This document shows, piece after piece, positions 1-6,250 of a stretch of DNA of 8,687 bases. The position numbers were made by a program, and so were the translations under genes. Below the pieces are notes generated by a model. That model ran no database searches, was not told where the DNA came from, and saw nothing but the letters and a program-made list of their open reading frames with translations. The stretch is taken from positions 1 through 8,687 of the forward strand of contig WLGP01000028.1 of the NCBI GenBank assembly GCA_009703165.1, in the 5' to 3' direction. Source of the stretch: Actinomycetota bacterium. Its GTDB lineage: Bacteria; Actinomycetota; Actinomycetes; Nanopelagicales; Nanopelagicaceae. Each line of letters opens with the position of its first letter. Within the stretch, counting starts at the first letter, position 1.

Positions 1-699
1 AAAGATCGCATTGCAGGCCTGATTCCGATCATTGAGGGCACGAGGGCATCTGAAGTCAAGAGGCTATTCGTCGCAGCCGGTTACTCTGCACAAGAAGTTG
101 AATCAGCATTTAAGAATCAAACCATTCGAAAGCCATTTACAACTATCGAGGGGCTACTTTTTCCGGCGCAATATAGTTTTGCCAACGGAACGAAGGTCGC
201 AGATGCTCTCAATGTAATGACAAATCGCGCTTACTCCGAGATTGAATCGGCTGGTTTCTTGCCTGGAAAGGGAAAGTACGACGCCGCCGAACTGCTCGTC
301 ATCGCCTCAATAGTGCAGGCAGAAGGTGAAGATCAAGACTTCGGAAAGATCGCTCGTGTGATCTTCAATCGACTCAAGATCGGTATGCCGCTACAAATGG
401 ATTCAACGGTCCATTACGTTCTGGGAAGTCGTGGCGAGATCTTCTTAAGTTCGAAATCCACCAAGATTAAATCCCCGTACAACACCTATCAGATTTACGG
501 CCTGCCACCAGGACCGATCGGTAACCCTGGCCGTAATGCCCTAAATGCTGTGACATCTCCAGATGCTGGTGATTGGCTCTATTTCATTACCGTTGCCCCT
601 GGCGATACTCGATTTACCTCTTCCTTTGATACCTTCAATGAATGGAAGGTTCTCTACAAGGCAAATCTGAGGGCTGGAAAGTTCGAGGCAAGTAAATGA
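1..699 (+). CDS. mltG: Endolytic murein transglycosylase MltG (YceG-like), 3' part only
   Basis: The reading frame is open from base 1, so the N-terminus (normally a cytoplasmic tail, one membrane anchor and part of the LysM-like region) lies upstream; 232 residues remain. MltG cuts nascent glycan strands in peptidoglycan outside the membrane and is thought to release chains or set their length. Family landmarks in order are: EGTRASEV; TIEGLLFPAQYSF (family EGFLFPDTY-like); IASIVQAE with the conserved Glu at bases 322-324; IFNRLKIGMPLQMDSTVHY; SPYNTYQIYGLPPGPIGNPG; and a C-terminal YFITVAPGDTRF block. The Glu in ASIVxxE is taken as the catalytic acid by family alignment. The first Glu of the common ASIVEKE form is Gln here. 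The stop codon overlaps the aroE start (ATGA, 696-699), so the two are probably co-transcribed and translationally coupled. mltG directly before aroE is usual in actinobacteria. Confidence 0.93.
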   Translation, partial: KDRIAGLIPIIEGTRASEVKRLFVAAGYSAQEVESAFKNQTIRKPFTTIEGLLFPAQYSFANGTKVADALNVMTNRAYSEIESAGFLPGKGKYDAAELLVIASIVQAEGEDQDFGKIARVIFNRLKIGMPLQMDSTVHYVLGSRGEIFLSSKSTKIKSPYNTYQIYGLPPGPIGNPGRNALNAVTSPDAGDWLYFITVAPGDTRFTSSFDTFNEWKVLYKANLRAGKFEASK

Positions 700-1499
700 T
701 CAGAGGCGCGGTCTTAGGTTCTCCCATCTCTCACTCGCTCTCCCCACTTCTTCATAACAGTGCTTTCAGACATTTAGATCTTGAGGGGGAGTATCAAGCA
801 ATTGATGTTCGAAGTGGCTCTCTCAATGCATTCTTTGAAGGTAACGCAAGTTCTTTTGATTACCTCTCACTGACGATGCCACTCAAGGAGGAAGCATTCT
901 CCCTTCCTGTCTCTTTCGACGAATTGAGCACTCGTATCGGTTCAGCAAACACCTTGTATAAGGTCGACGGCACATGGTTTGGAACATCGACGGATGGATC
1001 CGGATTCATTGCAGCTCTTGTTTCGGCAGGTTTCACATCTTTCTCGAGGGCTCTCATTCTCGGTGCCGGCGGAACTGCTCGAGCTGTTGCAGGCGCACTC
1101 GATGGATTCTCTCAATCGATCACTGTTATGGGTCGCACCTCGACAAGACGCGAAGCGCTCTCTGCCTGTGTCCGTGATTCTCACTTTGAATATATATCCT
1201 GGAGTAACGATCAGAGCGTGGCTGGCTTTGACTGTGTTATTAATACAACGCCAGCAGGGGCGGCAGATCTACTTGCCGACTATCTACCAACCACCATCGA
1301 CGCTCTACTTTTTGATGTGATCTATAAACCGTGGCCGACAGTCCTAGCCTCACGTTGGAGCGATCAAGGTGGACAAGTGATTAACGGGAAAGAGTTGCTC
1401 TTGTGGCAAGGTCTAGATCAGTTGCAGCTCGTCCTTGGCAAGGATCTAGATAAACAATCTCTTGCTGGTTATCTTCGCCCTCTTTTGGCTAAAAGTTAA
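696..1499 (+). CDS. aroE: Shikimate 5-dehydrogenase
   Basis: Catalyses NADPH-dependent reduction of 3-dehydroshikimate to shikimate, step 4 of the shikimate pathway, in the cytoplasm. The 267 residues match the usual length. The substrate domain shows GSPISHSLSP (SxS pair at Ser14/Ser16), the presumed catalytic Lys64 in TMPLKE, Asn85 in GSANT and Asp100 in STDGSG. The nucleotide domain has the glycine-rich loop GAGGTARA (123-130) and GRTSTR (146-151), whose arginines fit NADP phosphate recognition. INTTPAG, FDVIYKPWPT and the C-terminal ELLLWQGLDQLQ complete the family pattern. The ATG at 696 overlaps the mltG stop by four bases and has a GAGG motif (685-688) seven bases upstream. The start gives the canonical N-terminus, with GSPISHS beginning at residue 8. 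It could only be confused with YdiB-type paralogues, but its place in an aro cluster favours AroE. Confidence 0.97.
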   Translation: MIRGAVLGSPISHSLSPLLHNSAFRHLDLEGEYQAIDVRSGSLNAFFEGNASSFDYLSLTMPLKEEAFSLPVSFDELSTRIGSANTLYKVDGTWFGTSTDGSGFIAALVSAGFTSFSRALILGAGGTARAVAGALDGFSQSITVMGRTSTRREALSACVRDSHFEYISWSNDQSVAGFDCVINTTPAGAADLLADYLPTTIDALLFDVIYKPWPTVLASRWSDQGGQVINGKELLLWQGLDQLQLVLGKDLDKQSLAGYLRPLLAKS

Positions 1500-1521
1500 C
1501 CACAGCAAGTCAACTTTCAGA

Positions 1522-1554
1522 TTGGCCTTTGCAGTAGCAAAGTAACGTCGCCCC
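1522..1554 (+). promoter_or_regulatory. Candidate leaderless promoter of the prepilin peptidase gene
   Basis: TAACGT (1543-1548) fits the actinobacterial TANNNT -10 pattern. It is followed by exactly six bases (CGCCCC) and the ATG, so transcription would begin at or next to the start codon. A weak -35-like TTGGCC (1522-1527) lies at a short 15-base spacing. No Shine-Dalgarno sequence precedes the ATG, which agrees with leaderless translation. Inferred from pattern only. Confidence 0.4.
1527..1542. repeat. Perfect 6-bp inverted repeat before the prepilin peptidase gene
   Basis: CTTTGC-AGTA-GCAAAG, a perfect palindromic stem with a four-base loop, sits between the aroE stop and the peptidase start. 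No T-run follows, so it does not look like an intrinsic terminator. It falls just upstream of, and abuts, the candidate -10 hexamer at 1543-1548, so it could be an operator. Function is unknown. Confidence 0.5.
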
Positions 1555-1968
1555 ATGCAGTTAGTCGTGGGCATAACTCTGGCATGGATCGCATTAGTTG
1601 ATCTGCGATCTCATCGCATCCCAAACCGCGCATTGGCAGTGCTGACCCTTCTCTCTGTGATCTATTCGGCGCGAAATGGCTTCATCTGGGTTGATCAAAT
1701 TCTTGTTGCATTCATTCTGCTTATCGCATGCATTGGCTTCTGGCGATTTCTTAATCTAGGAATGGGTGATGTGAAGCTGATCTTTGCCATGGCTCTACTA
1801 CTTATCCCAGCGACCTTCGACTCGTACTACCTTTTCACGACGCTCTTTTCGATGATCGCCTTGCTGCACCTTCTCGCACAAGCCCTGATTTTTCGCTCGT
1901 TCTCGAAGCCTCTTCCACTGGCGCCATCACTTGTACTGGCATATATCTTCCTGCTCTACCTTAAATAA
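1555..1968 (+). CDS. Small A24-family prepilin peptidase (type IV / Tad pilin leader peptidase)
   Basis: An integral membrane aspartic peptidase that would cleave the leader of prepilin-like proteins at the cytoplasmic face. The 137 residues are mostly hydrophobic, with about six likely membrane segments (roughly 2-15, 26-38, 46-63, 73-85, 91-112, 120-136). The two catalytic aspartates are recognisable: Asp16 in [10 protein letters not shown] and Asp72 in the GxGD motif GMGDVKL. The C-terminal [12 protein letters not shown] resembles the family's closing PxxPF segment. The N-terminal methyltransferase-like domain of long PilD proteins is absent, as in CpaA/TadV-type short enzymes. The start is fixed because an in-frame TAA lies at 1543-1545 and ATG 1555 is the only start after it. 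It sits between aroE and aroC, a position also used in other actinobacteria. No pilin or secretion genes are in the window, so its substrate is unknown. Confidence 0.88.
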   Translation: MQLVVGITLAWIALVDLRSHRIPNRALAVLTLLSVIYSARNGFIWVDQILVAFILLIACIGFWRFLNLGMGDVKLIFAMALLLIPATFDSYYLFTTLFSMIALLHLLAQALIFRSFSKPLPLAPSLVLAYIFLLYLK

Positions 1969-1990
1969 GGTCTCATCTCTTGCCTTCTTC

Positions 1991-2005
1991 TGCCAGAATA
2001 TGCAC
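1991..2005 (+). promoter_or_regulatory. Possible extended -10 promoter for leaderless aroC
   Basis: TGC-CAGAAT (TG at 1991-1992, hexamer 1994-1999) resembles an extended -10 element and lies exactly six bases before ATG 2006. No Shine-Dalgarno sequence is visible upstream of aroC. CAGAAT matches only four of six TATAAT positions and there is no clear -35, so read-through from the peptidase gene remains possible. Confidence 0.3.
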
Positions 2006-3187
2006 ATGCGTTGGCTAACAGCAGGTGAATCTCATGGACAAGCACTCTCTGCAATTATCGAGGGCATCCCTGCACATGTTCAGGTCGACTCCACCTTTAT
2101 CGATTACCACTTAGCGCGTCGACGCCTTGGATTTGGTCGCGGAGCACGACAGAATTTTGAAGCGGACAAGATCTCGATCCTCGGTGGCCTTCGCTTAGGA
2201 ATTACTCAGGGAGGTCCAATCAGCATTCAAGTTGGAAACTCTGAGTGGCCTAAGTGGGAGAAGGTGATGAGCGCCGATCCTGTCGATCCTGAAGAGATTT
2301 CTCATCTTGCTCGCAATGCACCCCTGACAAGACCACGCCCAGGACATGCAGATCTTGTTGGCATGCAGAAATATGATTTCGATGATGCACGTCCGATTTT
2401 AGAGAGAGCCAGCGCCCGCGAAACAGCTGCTCGCGTTGCACTCGGCGCCGTTGCACGCGCCTTTCTCGAGCAGAGTGTGGGAATAAAGATTCTTAGCCAT
2501 GTCATCTCAATTGGAACTGTTCGCGTTCCAGAGTCCGCGGCTCTTCCGGCAGTAACCGACATGGAGCGCATTGATGCTGATCCGGTTCGCTGTGCAGATC
2601 AGGCGACGAGCGCTGCGATGATGAAAGAAATTGATAGCGCACACTCTGATGGAGATACCCTCGGAGGAGTATGCGAGATCCTTGCCTACAATCTGCCGCC
2701 AGGTTTAGGTTCTCATGTGCACTGGGATCGTCGCCTTGATGCTCGCCTTGCATCAGCGATGATGGGTATTCAAGCGATTAAGGGCGTTGAGATCGGCGAT
2801 GGATTTACCACTGCAACACGACGTGGATCATCTGCTCATGATGAAATCGAGAAGAACGCACAAGGCCTTATCGTCCGTCGCAGCGATCGAGCTGGCGGCA
2901 CAGAAGGTGGAATGTCTAATGGCGAGATCCTTCGCGTAAGTATTGCAATGAAACCAATCTCCACAGTTCCAAAGGCTCTAGATACGATCGATGTTGCAAC
3001 CGGTGAAGCAGCCAAAGCCATCAATCAGAGATCAGATGTCTGTGCAGTACCAGCTGCTGGAATTGTCGGTGAAGCGATGGCGGCCCTGGTTCTAGCAGAG
3101 GCTGTCCTAGAGAAGTTTGGTGGCGATAGCGTTCAGGAGACGAAGCGAAATTTTGAGTCATATATGGCTCATCTTCGTTTCAAGTAA
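2006..3187 (+). CDS. aroC: Chorismate synthase
   Basis: Converts 5-enolpyruvylshikimate-3-phosphate to chorismate, the last shikimate step; it needs reduced FMN and acts as a cytoplasmic tetramer. The 393 residues are close to the actinobacterial norm (about 400). Motifs in order are: [11 protein letters not shown] with His10; [28 protein letters not shown] with His114; [50 protein letters not shown]; and [13 protein letters not shown] with the [11 protein letters not shown] block near the end. I chose ATG 2006 because it gives [11 protein letters not shown], the usual N-terminus. ATG 2000 would add only Met-His, and an upstream ATG at 1931 would run through the end of the peptidase gene. The gap to the previous gene is 37 bases, and aroK follows after 2 bases. 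Confidence 0.97.
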   Translation: MRWLTAGESHGQALSAIIEGIPAHVQVDSTFIDYHLARRRLGFGRGARQNFEADKISILGGLRLGITQGGPISIQVGNSEWPKWEKVMSADPVDPEEISHLARNAPLTRPRPGHADLVGMQKYDFDDARPILERASARETAARVALGAVARAFLEQSVGIKILSHVISIGTVRVPESAALPAVTDMERIDADPVRCADQATSAAMMKEIDSAHSDGDTLGGVCEILAYNLPPGLGSHVHWDRRLDARLASAMMGIQAIKGVEIGDGFTTATRRGSSAHDEIEKNAQGLIVRRSDRAGGTEGGMSNGEILRVSIAMKPISTVPKALDTIDVATGEAAKAINQRSDVCAVPAAGIVGEAMAALVLAEAVLEKFGGDSVQETKRNFESYMAHLRFK

Positions 3188-3189
3188 TC

Positions 3190-3711
3190 GTGCCTGCAGC
3201 AATATTGATTGGACCACCTGGAGCCGGTAAATCTTCAGTCGGTAAATCACTTGCCCAGAAATTAGATCTCGACTTTCACGACACAGACCATCTCATTGAG
3301 GAAAGTGTTGGCGTGAGCGTCTCGGAGATTTTTCTTGATAAGGGAGAGGCCTTCTTTCGCGAGAAAGAGAAGGAGATCGTTGCCTCCGAGATTCAAAACT
3401 TTAATGGTGTGCTGTCACTCGGTGGGGGCTCGGTCCTGGATCCACTCACTGCCGAAATCCTCACCAATTCGGGCCACCCGATTATCTTTCTCGACGTCTC
3501 GCTCTCTAGTGCAGCTCCACGCATCGGATTCAATAGAGATCGTCCACTGCTTGTTGGCAATCCGCGAGCCAAATGGCAGGAACTTATGAATATTCGCCGG
3601 CCGATCTATGAAAAGTTGGCAACTATCACTGTCTCAACCGATTCTTCGACCCCGTCTCAAGTTGCGCAAGAGATCGTGACCCTCCTTGCAGCAAAGAAGG
3701 GAGCTCAGTGA
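3190..3711 (+). CDS. aroK: Shikimate kinase
   Basis: Phosphorylates shikimate at the 3-hydroxyl using ATP. The protein has 173 residues, typical for an actinobacterial AroK. It shows the Walker A loop GPPGAGKSS (8-16), DTD (31-33) for Mg and shikimate binding, Arg57 in FFREKE, the substrate-binding glycine run LGGGS (77-81), the lid arginine in NRDRPLL (Arg118), and a late RRPIYEKLA arginine (Arg136/137). The start is GTG 3190, two bases after the aroC stop, with no convincing Shine-Dalgarno sequence; translation is probably coupled to aroC. The start places the P-loop at residue 8, as in homologues. The gene ends in TGATG, overlapping the aroB start by one base. Confusion with gluconate kinase is unlikely given the DTD motif and the neighbours. 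Confidence 0.96.
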   Translation: MPAAILIGPPGAGKSSVGKSLAQKLDLDFHDTDHLIEESVGVSVSEIFLDKGEAFFREKEKEIVASEIQNFNGVLSLGGGSVLDPLTAEILTNSGHPIIFLDVSLSSAAPRIGFNRDRPLLVGNPRAKWQELMNIRRPIYEKLATITVSTDSSTPSQVAQEIVTLLAAKKGAQ

Positions 3712-4769
3712 TGAGTGAGAAGATCACCGTGAGCGCCGAGCGTACTTATGACGTTCTCCTTGCCGCTGATTGGCGTTCATCATTACGCGAACTTACGCAT
3801 AACAAAGTTCGTTGTGCAATCGTGACGACTCAATCCATGAAAGAGCGCATTGGTAATCTTGAAGCCGGTGATTGTGAGTTCACTTACTGCGTTATTCCAG
3901 ATGGAGAAGAAGGTAAGAGCCCAGCTGTCTTGATGCAGTTATGGAATTGGCTGGCTGCCGCTGGCTTTACTCGCAGCGATCTCATTGTTGGTATTGGTGG
4001 GGGAGCAGTTACCGATATCGCCGGTTTCGCCGCAGCCACTTACCTTCGAGGAATTGATTGGATTGCAGTTCCAACCTCAGTTGCAGGCGCCGTTGATGCC
4101 GCAGTCGGAGGCAAAACTGGTGCAAATTTAGATTATGGCAAGAACCTGATCGGGTCATTTCATTCGCCTCTGAACGTGATCGTAGATATCTCGTGGTTTG
4201 ATTCATTGAGCGATAGGGATTTTGCTGCAGGGCTTGCAGAAGTTGTGAAGTGTGGATTTATAAAAGATCCAGAGATTCTTTCACTTATGGCCGGATGTAC
4301 GATTGCCAATCTTCGCGCCGATCAAGGTTTGGTATCAGATCTTGTGAAGCGATCTATTCAGGTCAAGGCAGATGTTGTTGGCGCAGATTTCACCGAGAGT
4401 TACTTGCGTGAAACCTTGAACTACGGCCACACCTTTGGCCACGCAGTGGAAAAGCATGCAAAGTACTCGCTGCGCCACGGCGAGTGTGTATCGATCGGGA
4501 TGGCGTTTATGGCCCATCTTCAATTAGCTCAAGGGTTGATCAGCCAAGAAGTCCACGATCTCCACTTCTCAATTCTCTCTTCCTTGGATCTACCTGTGAC
4601 GTACTCTCAAGGGGATTGGTTGGAGCTCAAGGCTTTAATGTCCATGGATAAGAAAGTGCGAGGAAATACACTTCGCTTCGTGACAATAACCGAGCCAGGT
4701 AAATGCGATCGCCTAGAGGGCGTTGCTGATAGCGCGTTGTATGAAGCATATGGAAAGGTATCTCTATGA
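3711..4769 (+). CDS. aroB: 3-dehydroquinate synthase
   Basis: Cyclises DAHP to 3-dehydroquinate using catalytic NAD and a divalent metal, step 2 of the shikimate pathway. The 352 residues show GIGGGAVTDIAGFAAATYLRG (NAD site; interrupted here as GIGGGAVTDIAGF and AATYLRG), VPTSVAGAVDAAVGGKTG, GKNLIGSFHSP, and the metal ligands Glu177 (AEVVK), His240 (NYGHTFGHA) and His256 (LRHGE); the 16-residue spacing of the two histidines matches the family. His244 is the second histidine of the GHxxGH motif. GTG 3708 would add one residue. ATG 3711 is preferred because AAGAAGGGAG (3694-3703) then sits seven bases upstream. The common PTTLLA segment is PTSVAG here, a variation noted under findings. The stop overlaps the aroQ start. 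Confidence 0.97.
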   Translation: MSEKITVSAERTYDVLLAADWRSSLRELTHNKVRCAIVTTQSMKERIGNLEAGDCEFTYCVIPDGEEGKSPAVLMQLWNWLAAAGFTRSDLIVGIGGGAVTDIAGFAAATYLRGIDWIAVPTSVAGAVDAAVGGKTGANLDYGKNLIGSFHSPLNVIVDISWFDSLSDRDFAAGLAEVVKCGFIKDPEILSLMAGCTIANLRADQGLVSDLVKRSIQVKADVVGADFTESYLRETLNYGHTFGHAVEKHAKYSLRHGECVSIGMAFMAHLQLAQGLISQEVHDLHFSILSSLDLPVTYSQGDWLELKALMSMDKKVRGNTLRFVTITEPGKCDRLEGVADSALYEAYGKVSL

Positions 4770-5197
4770 AGGTTCTCGTACTCAATGGGCCCAATCTCTC
4801 TCGCTTAGATATCCGCGATTCTTCTATCTATGGAGATATGTCATATCCACAACTTGTCGCTCACATTAAGAGCGCTGCCGAGAGCAATGGCTTTGAGGCA
4901 GATGTCAGACAGAGCGATGACGAGGCGACAATCATTTGCTGGCTCCATGAAGCTGCAGATGAAAATATCCCCGTAGTAATCAATCCGGCAGCCTTTACAC
5001 ATTACTCATATGCCATCCGTGATGCTGCAGAACTAGTTAAAGCGCCGCTGATCGAAGTACATCTTTCAAACCCTCTTTCACGTGAAGAGTTCCGACATAC
5101 CTCTGTTATATCCGGTGTTGCCAACGGAACAATTGGTGGCTTCGGCCCTAATTCATATTCACTGGCTCTGATCGCGCTCAAGACACTCATTTCCTAA
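4766..5197 (+). CDS. aroQ: 3-dehydroquinate dehydratase, type II
   Basis: Dehydrates 3-dehydroquinate to 3-dehydroshikimate by the trans, enolate-type mechanism of the small dodecameric type II enzyme, which is unrelated to type I AroD. The 143 residues match the family. Visible active-site residues are Asn10 in NGPNL, Arg17, the catalytic Tyr22 in IYGD, Asn73 in INPAAFTH, His79, the catalytic His99 in IEVHLSN, and Arg106 and Arg110 in REEFRH. The family's common QSNHEG motif reads QSDDEA; mycobacterial enzymes likewise have QSDSEA, so this is a lineage trait rather than a defect. The start ATG overlaps the aroB stop (ATGA, 4766-4769), and GGAAAGG (4752-4758) gives a well placed ribosome binding site. 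This is the last gene of the aro block before the efp promoter region. Confidence 0.97.
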   Translation: MKVLVLNGPNLSRLDIRDSSIYGDMSYPQLVAHIKSAAESNGFEADVRQSDDEATIICWLHEAADENIPVVINPAAFTHYSYAIRDAAELVKAPLIEVHLSNPLSREEFRHTSVISGVANGTIGGFGPNSYSLALIALKTLIS

Positions 5198-5210
5198 TTC
5201 TCTATAGGGT
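5180..5210 (+). promoter_or_regulatory. Candidate promoter of efp-nusB
   Basis: TAGGGT (5205-5210) fits the actinobacterial TANNNT -10 pattern. AAGACA (5180-5185, four of six to TTGACA) lies 19 bases upstream, inside the end of aroQ. Transcription would start near 5216-5218, giving a leader of about 50 bases. Pattern-based only; transcripts from aroQ could also enter efp, since no terminator is visible. Confidence 0.4.
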
Positions 5211-5213
5211 AAA

Positions 5214-5228
5214 CTTCAACCCTTGAAG
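5214..5228. repeat. Perfect inverted repeat CTTCAA-CCC-TTGAAG in the efp leader
   Basis: A perfect six-base inverted repeat with a three-base centre lies just downstream of the candidate efp -10 element, overlapping the expected transcription start. There is no T-run after it, so it is unlikely to terminate aroQ transcripts. It could be a protein-binding operator or a 5'-terminal RNA hairpin. Confidence 0.5.
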
Positions 5229-5230
5229 CA

Positions 5231-5247
5231 GATGGCATAGCGCCATC
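5231..5247 (+). promoter_or_regulatory. Second leader hairpin before efp
   Basis: GATGGC-ATAGC-GCCATC forms a perfect six-base stem with a five-base loop. It ends nine bases before the efp Shine-Dalgarno GGAG (5257-5260). As RNA it would be a stable small hairpin in the 5' leader, close enough to affect ribosome loading or RNA stability. Function is unknown. Confidence 0.45.
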
Positions 5248-5267
5248 GCAATGACTGGAGTTCTACT

Positions 5268-5828
5268 GTGGCGACAACAAATGATCTAAAGAATGGCATG
5301 ACCCTAGATATCGAAGGGCAGCTCTGGACAGTTGTTGAGTTCCAACATGTGAAGCCAGGTAAGGGTCCGGCATTTGTTCGCACCAAGCTCAAGCAGGTTA
5401 TGACCGGAAAAGTTGTAGATAAGACTTTTAACGCTGGAGTAAAAGTTGAGATTGCAATTCTTGAAAAGCGTGAAATGAACTTCCTCTACAAAGAAGGCGA
5501 TGATTTCGTCTTTATGGATAACGAGAATTTTGATCAAATGACTATTTCAGCTGCAACAGTTGGCGAAGCATCGAATTACATGTTGGAAAATACTGAAGCG
5601 ATCGTTGCAATCCACGAAGGTAACCCTCTCTACATCGAACTTGCAGCCTCTGTAGAACTCGTCGTTACCTACACCGAACCAGGTCTTCAGGGAGATCGCT
5701 CATCTGGTGGCACGAAGCCGGCAACCGTTGAAACTGGAATTGAAGTACAAGTTCCTCTCTTCATTAAGCAAGATGAGAAGATTCTTGTTGATACTCGCGA
5801 TGGATCATATTTGGGCCGCGCAAACTAG
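5268..5828 (+). CDS. efp: Elongation factor P
   Basis: Binds ribosomes stalled at consecutive prolines, between the P and E sites, and restores peptide bond formation. The 186 residues are full length: an N-terminal KOW-like domain (about 1-63), then two OB-fold domains, ending in the signature region [11 protein letters not shown]. The tip of the domain I loop reads [11 protein letters not shown], with Lys32 at the tip. This PGKGP form is the actinobacterial subfamily reported to work with an unmodified lysine, and no EpmA/EpmB-like gene is seen nearby. The start is GTG 5268 with GGAG (5257-5260) seven bases upstream, and it gives the characteristic [12 protein letters not shown]-terminus. 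The stop overlaps nusB by one base (TAGTG). The position after aroQ and before nusB is conserved in many Gram-positive bacteria. Confidence 0.98.
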   Translation: MATTNDLKNGMTLDIEGQLWTVVEFQHVKPGKGPAFVRTKLKQVMTGKVVDKTFNAGVKVEIAILEKREMNFLYKEGDDFVFMDNENFDQMTISAATVGEASNYMLENTEAIVAIHEGNPLYIELAASVELVVTYTEPGLQGDRSSGGTKPATVETGIEVQVPLFIKQDEKILVDTRDGSYLGRAN

Positions 5829-6250
5829 TGTCGGCAAGAAGTAAGGCGCGAAAGCAGACACTTGATCTGCTCTATGAGTCAGATATCCGGGGGAGTGATC
5901 TCCTAGAACTTTTGGCATCTCGCGATGTTGTCGAAGAAGGGCCTGATGCCAGGCCTATCCGCGATTACACCAAGTCACTTGTCGAAGGTATCGCCACTCA
6001 TAAACGTAAGATCGATGAGTTGATCTCAACATATGCCCAAGGATGGGATATGGATCGCCTGCCTGCAGTTGATAGAAATATTTTAAGGCTTGGAATTTAC
6101 GAGATTCTCTGGGTTGTCGAACTCGAAGATGGGATCGTGATTGATGAGGCCCTCACTTTGGCAAAAGATTTGAGCACCGAAGATTCAGCCGGTTATATCC
6201 ACGGCGTTTTAGGTCGAATTGCATCTATCAAAGAGAGTCTATCGCTCTAA
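5828..6250 (+). CDS. nusB: Transcription antitermination factor NusB
   Basis: With NusE (ribosomal protein S10), NusB binds boxA RNA and helps RNA polymerase read through rRNA operons. The all-helical protein has 140 residues, a usual size. Landmarks are the N-terminal basic segment ARSKARKQTLDLLYESD; GWDMDRLPAVDRNILRLGIYEI in the middle (given here in parts: GWDMDRLPAVD and NILRLGIYEI); VIDEALTLAKDLSTEDSAGY; and the closing IHGVLGRI, equivalent to the family FVNGVLxxI. The GTG start overlaps the efp stop by one base and lacks its own Shine-Dalgarno sequence, so it is probably translated by coupling with efp. The 3' end overlaps the 3' end of the opposite-strand bldD gene by four bases. No strong terminator is visible at this convergent end. 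Confidence 0.95.
   Translation: MSARSKARKQTLDLLYESDIRGSDLLELLASRDVVEEGPDARPIRDYTKSLVEGIATHKRKIDELISTYAQGWDMDRLPAVDRNILRLGIYEILWVVELEDGIVIDEALTLAKDLSTEDSAGYIHGVLGRIASIKESLSL

Noticed and set aside
1500..1554. Terminator between aroE and the prepilin peptidase.
   Set aside because: The CTTTGC/GCAAAG stem has no T-run after it, so it was listed as an inverted repeat only.
1931..2005. Longer aroC versions starting at ATG 1931 or ATG 2000.
   Set aside because: The chorismate synthase N-terminus begins [15 protein letters not shown] at 2006; the 1931 start would translate the end of the peptidase gene in another frame and has no family support.
2250..2753. Overlapping minus-strand open frames within aroC.
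   Set aside because: Low-complexity, Arg/Ser-rich translations typical of shadows opposite a conserved gene; no start context or family resemblance.
5251..5289. A 12-codon ORF starting at ATG 5251 that overlaps the efp start out of frame, possibly a regulatory leader peptide.
   Set aside because: It has no ribosome binding site, its codons show no attenuator-like bias, and the efp start at GTG 5268 is fixed by homology and has its own GGAG.
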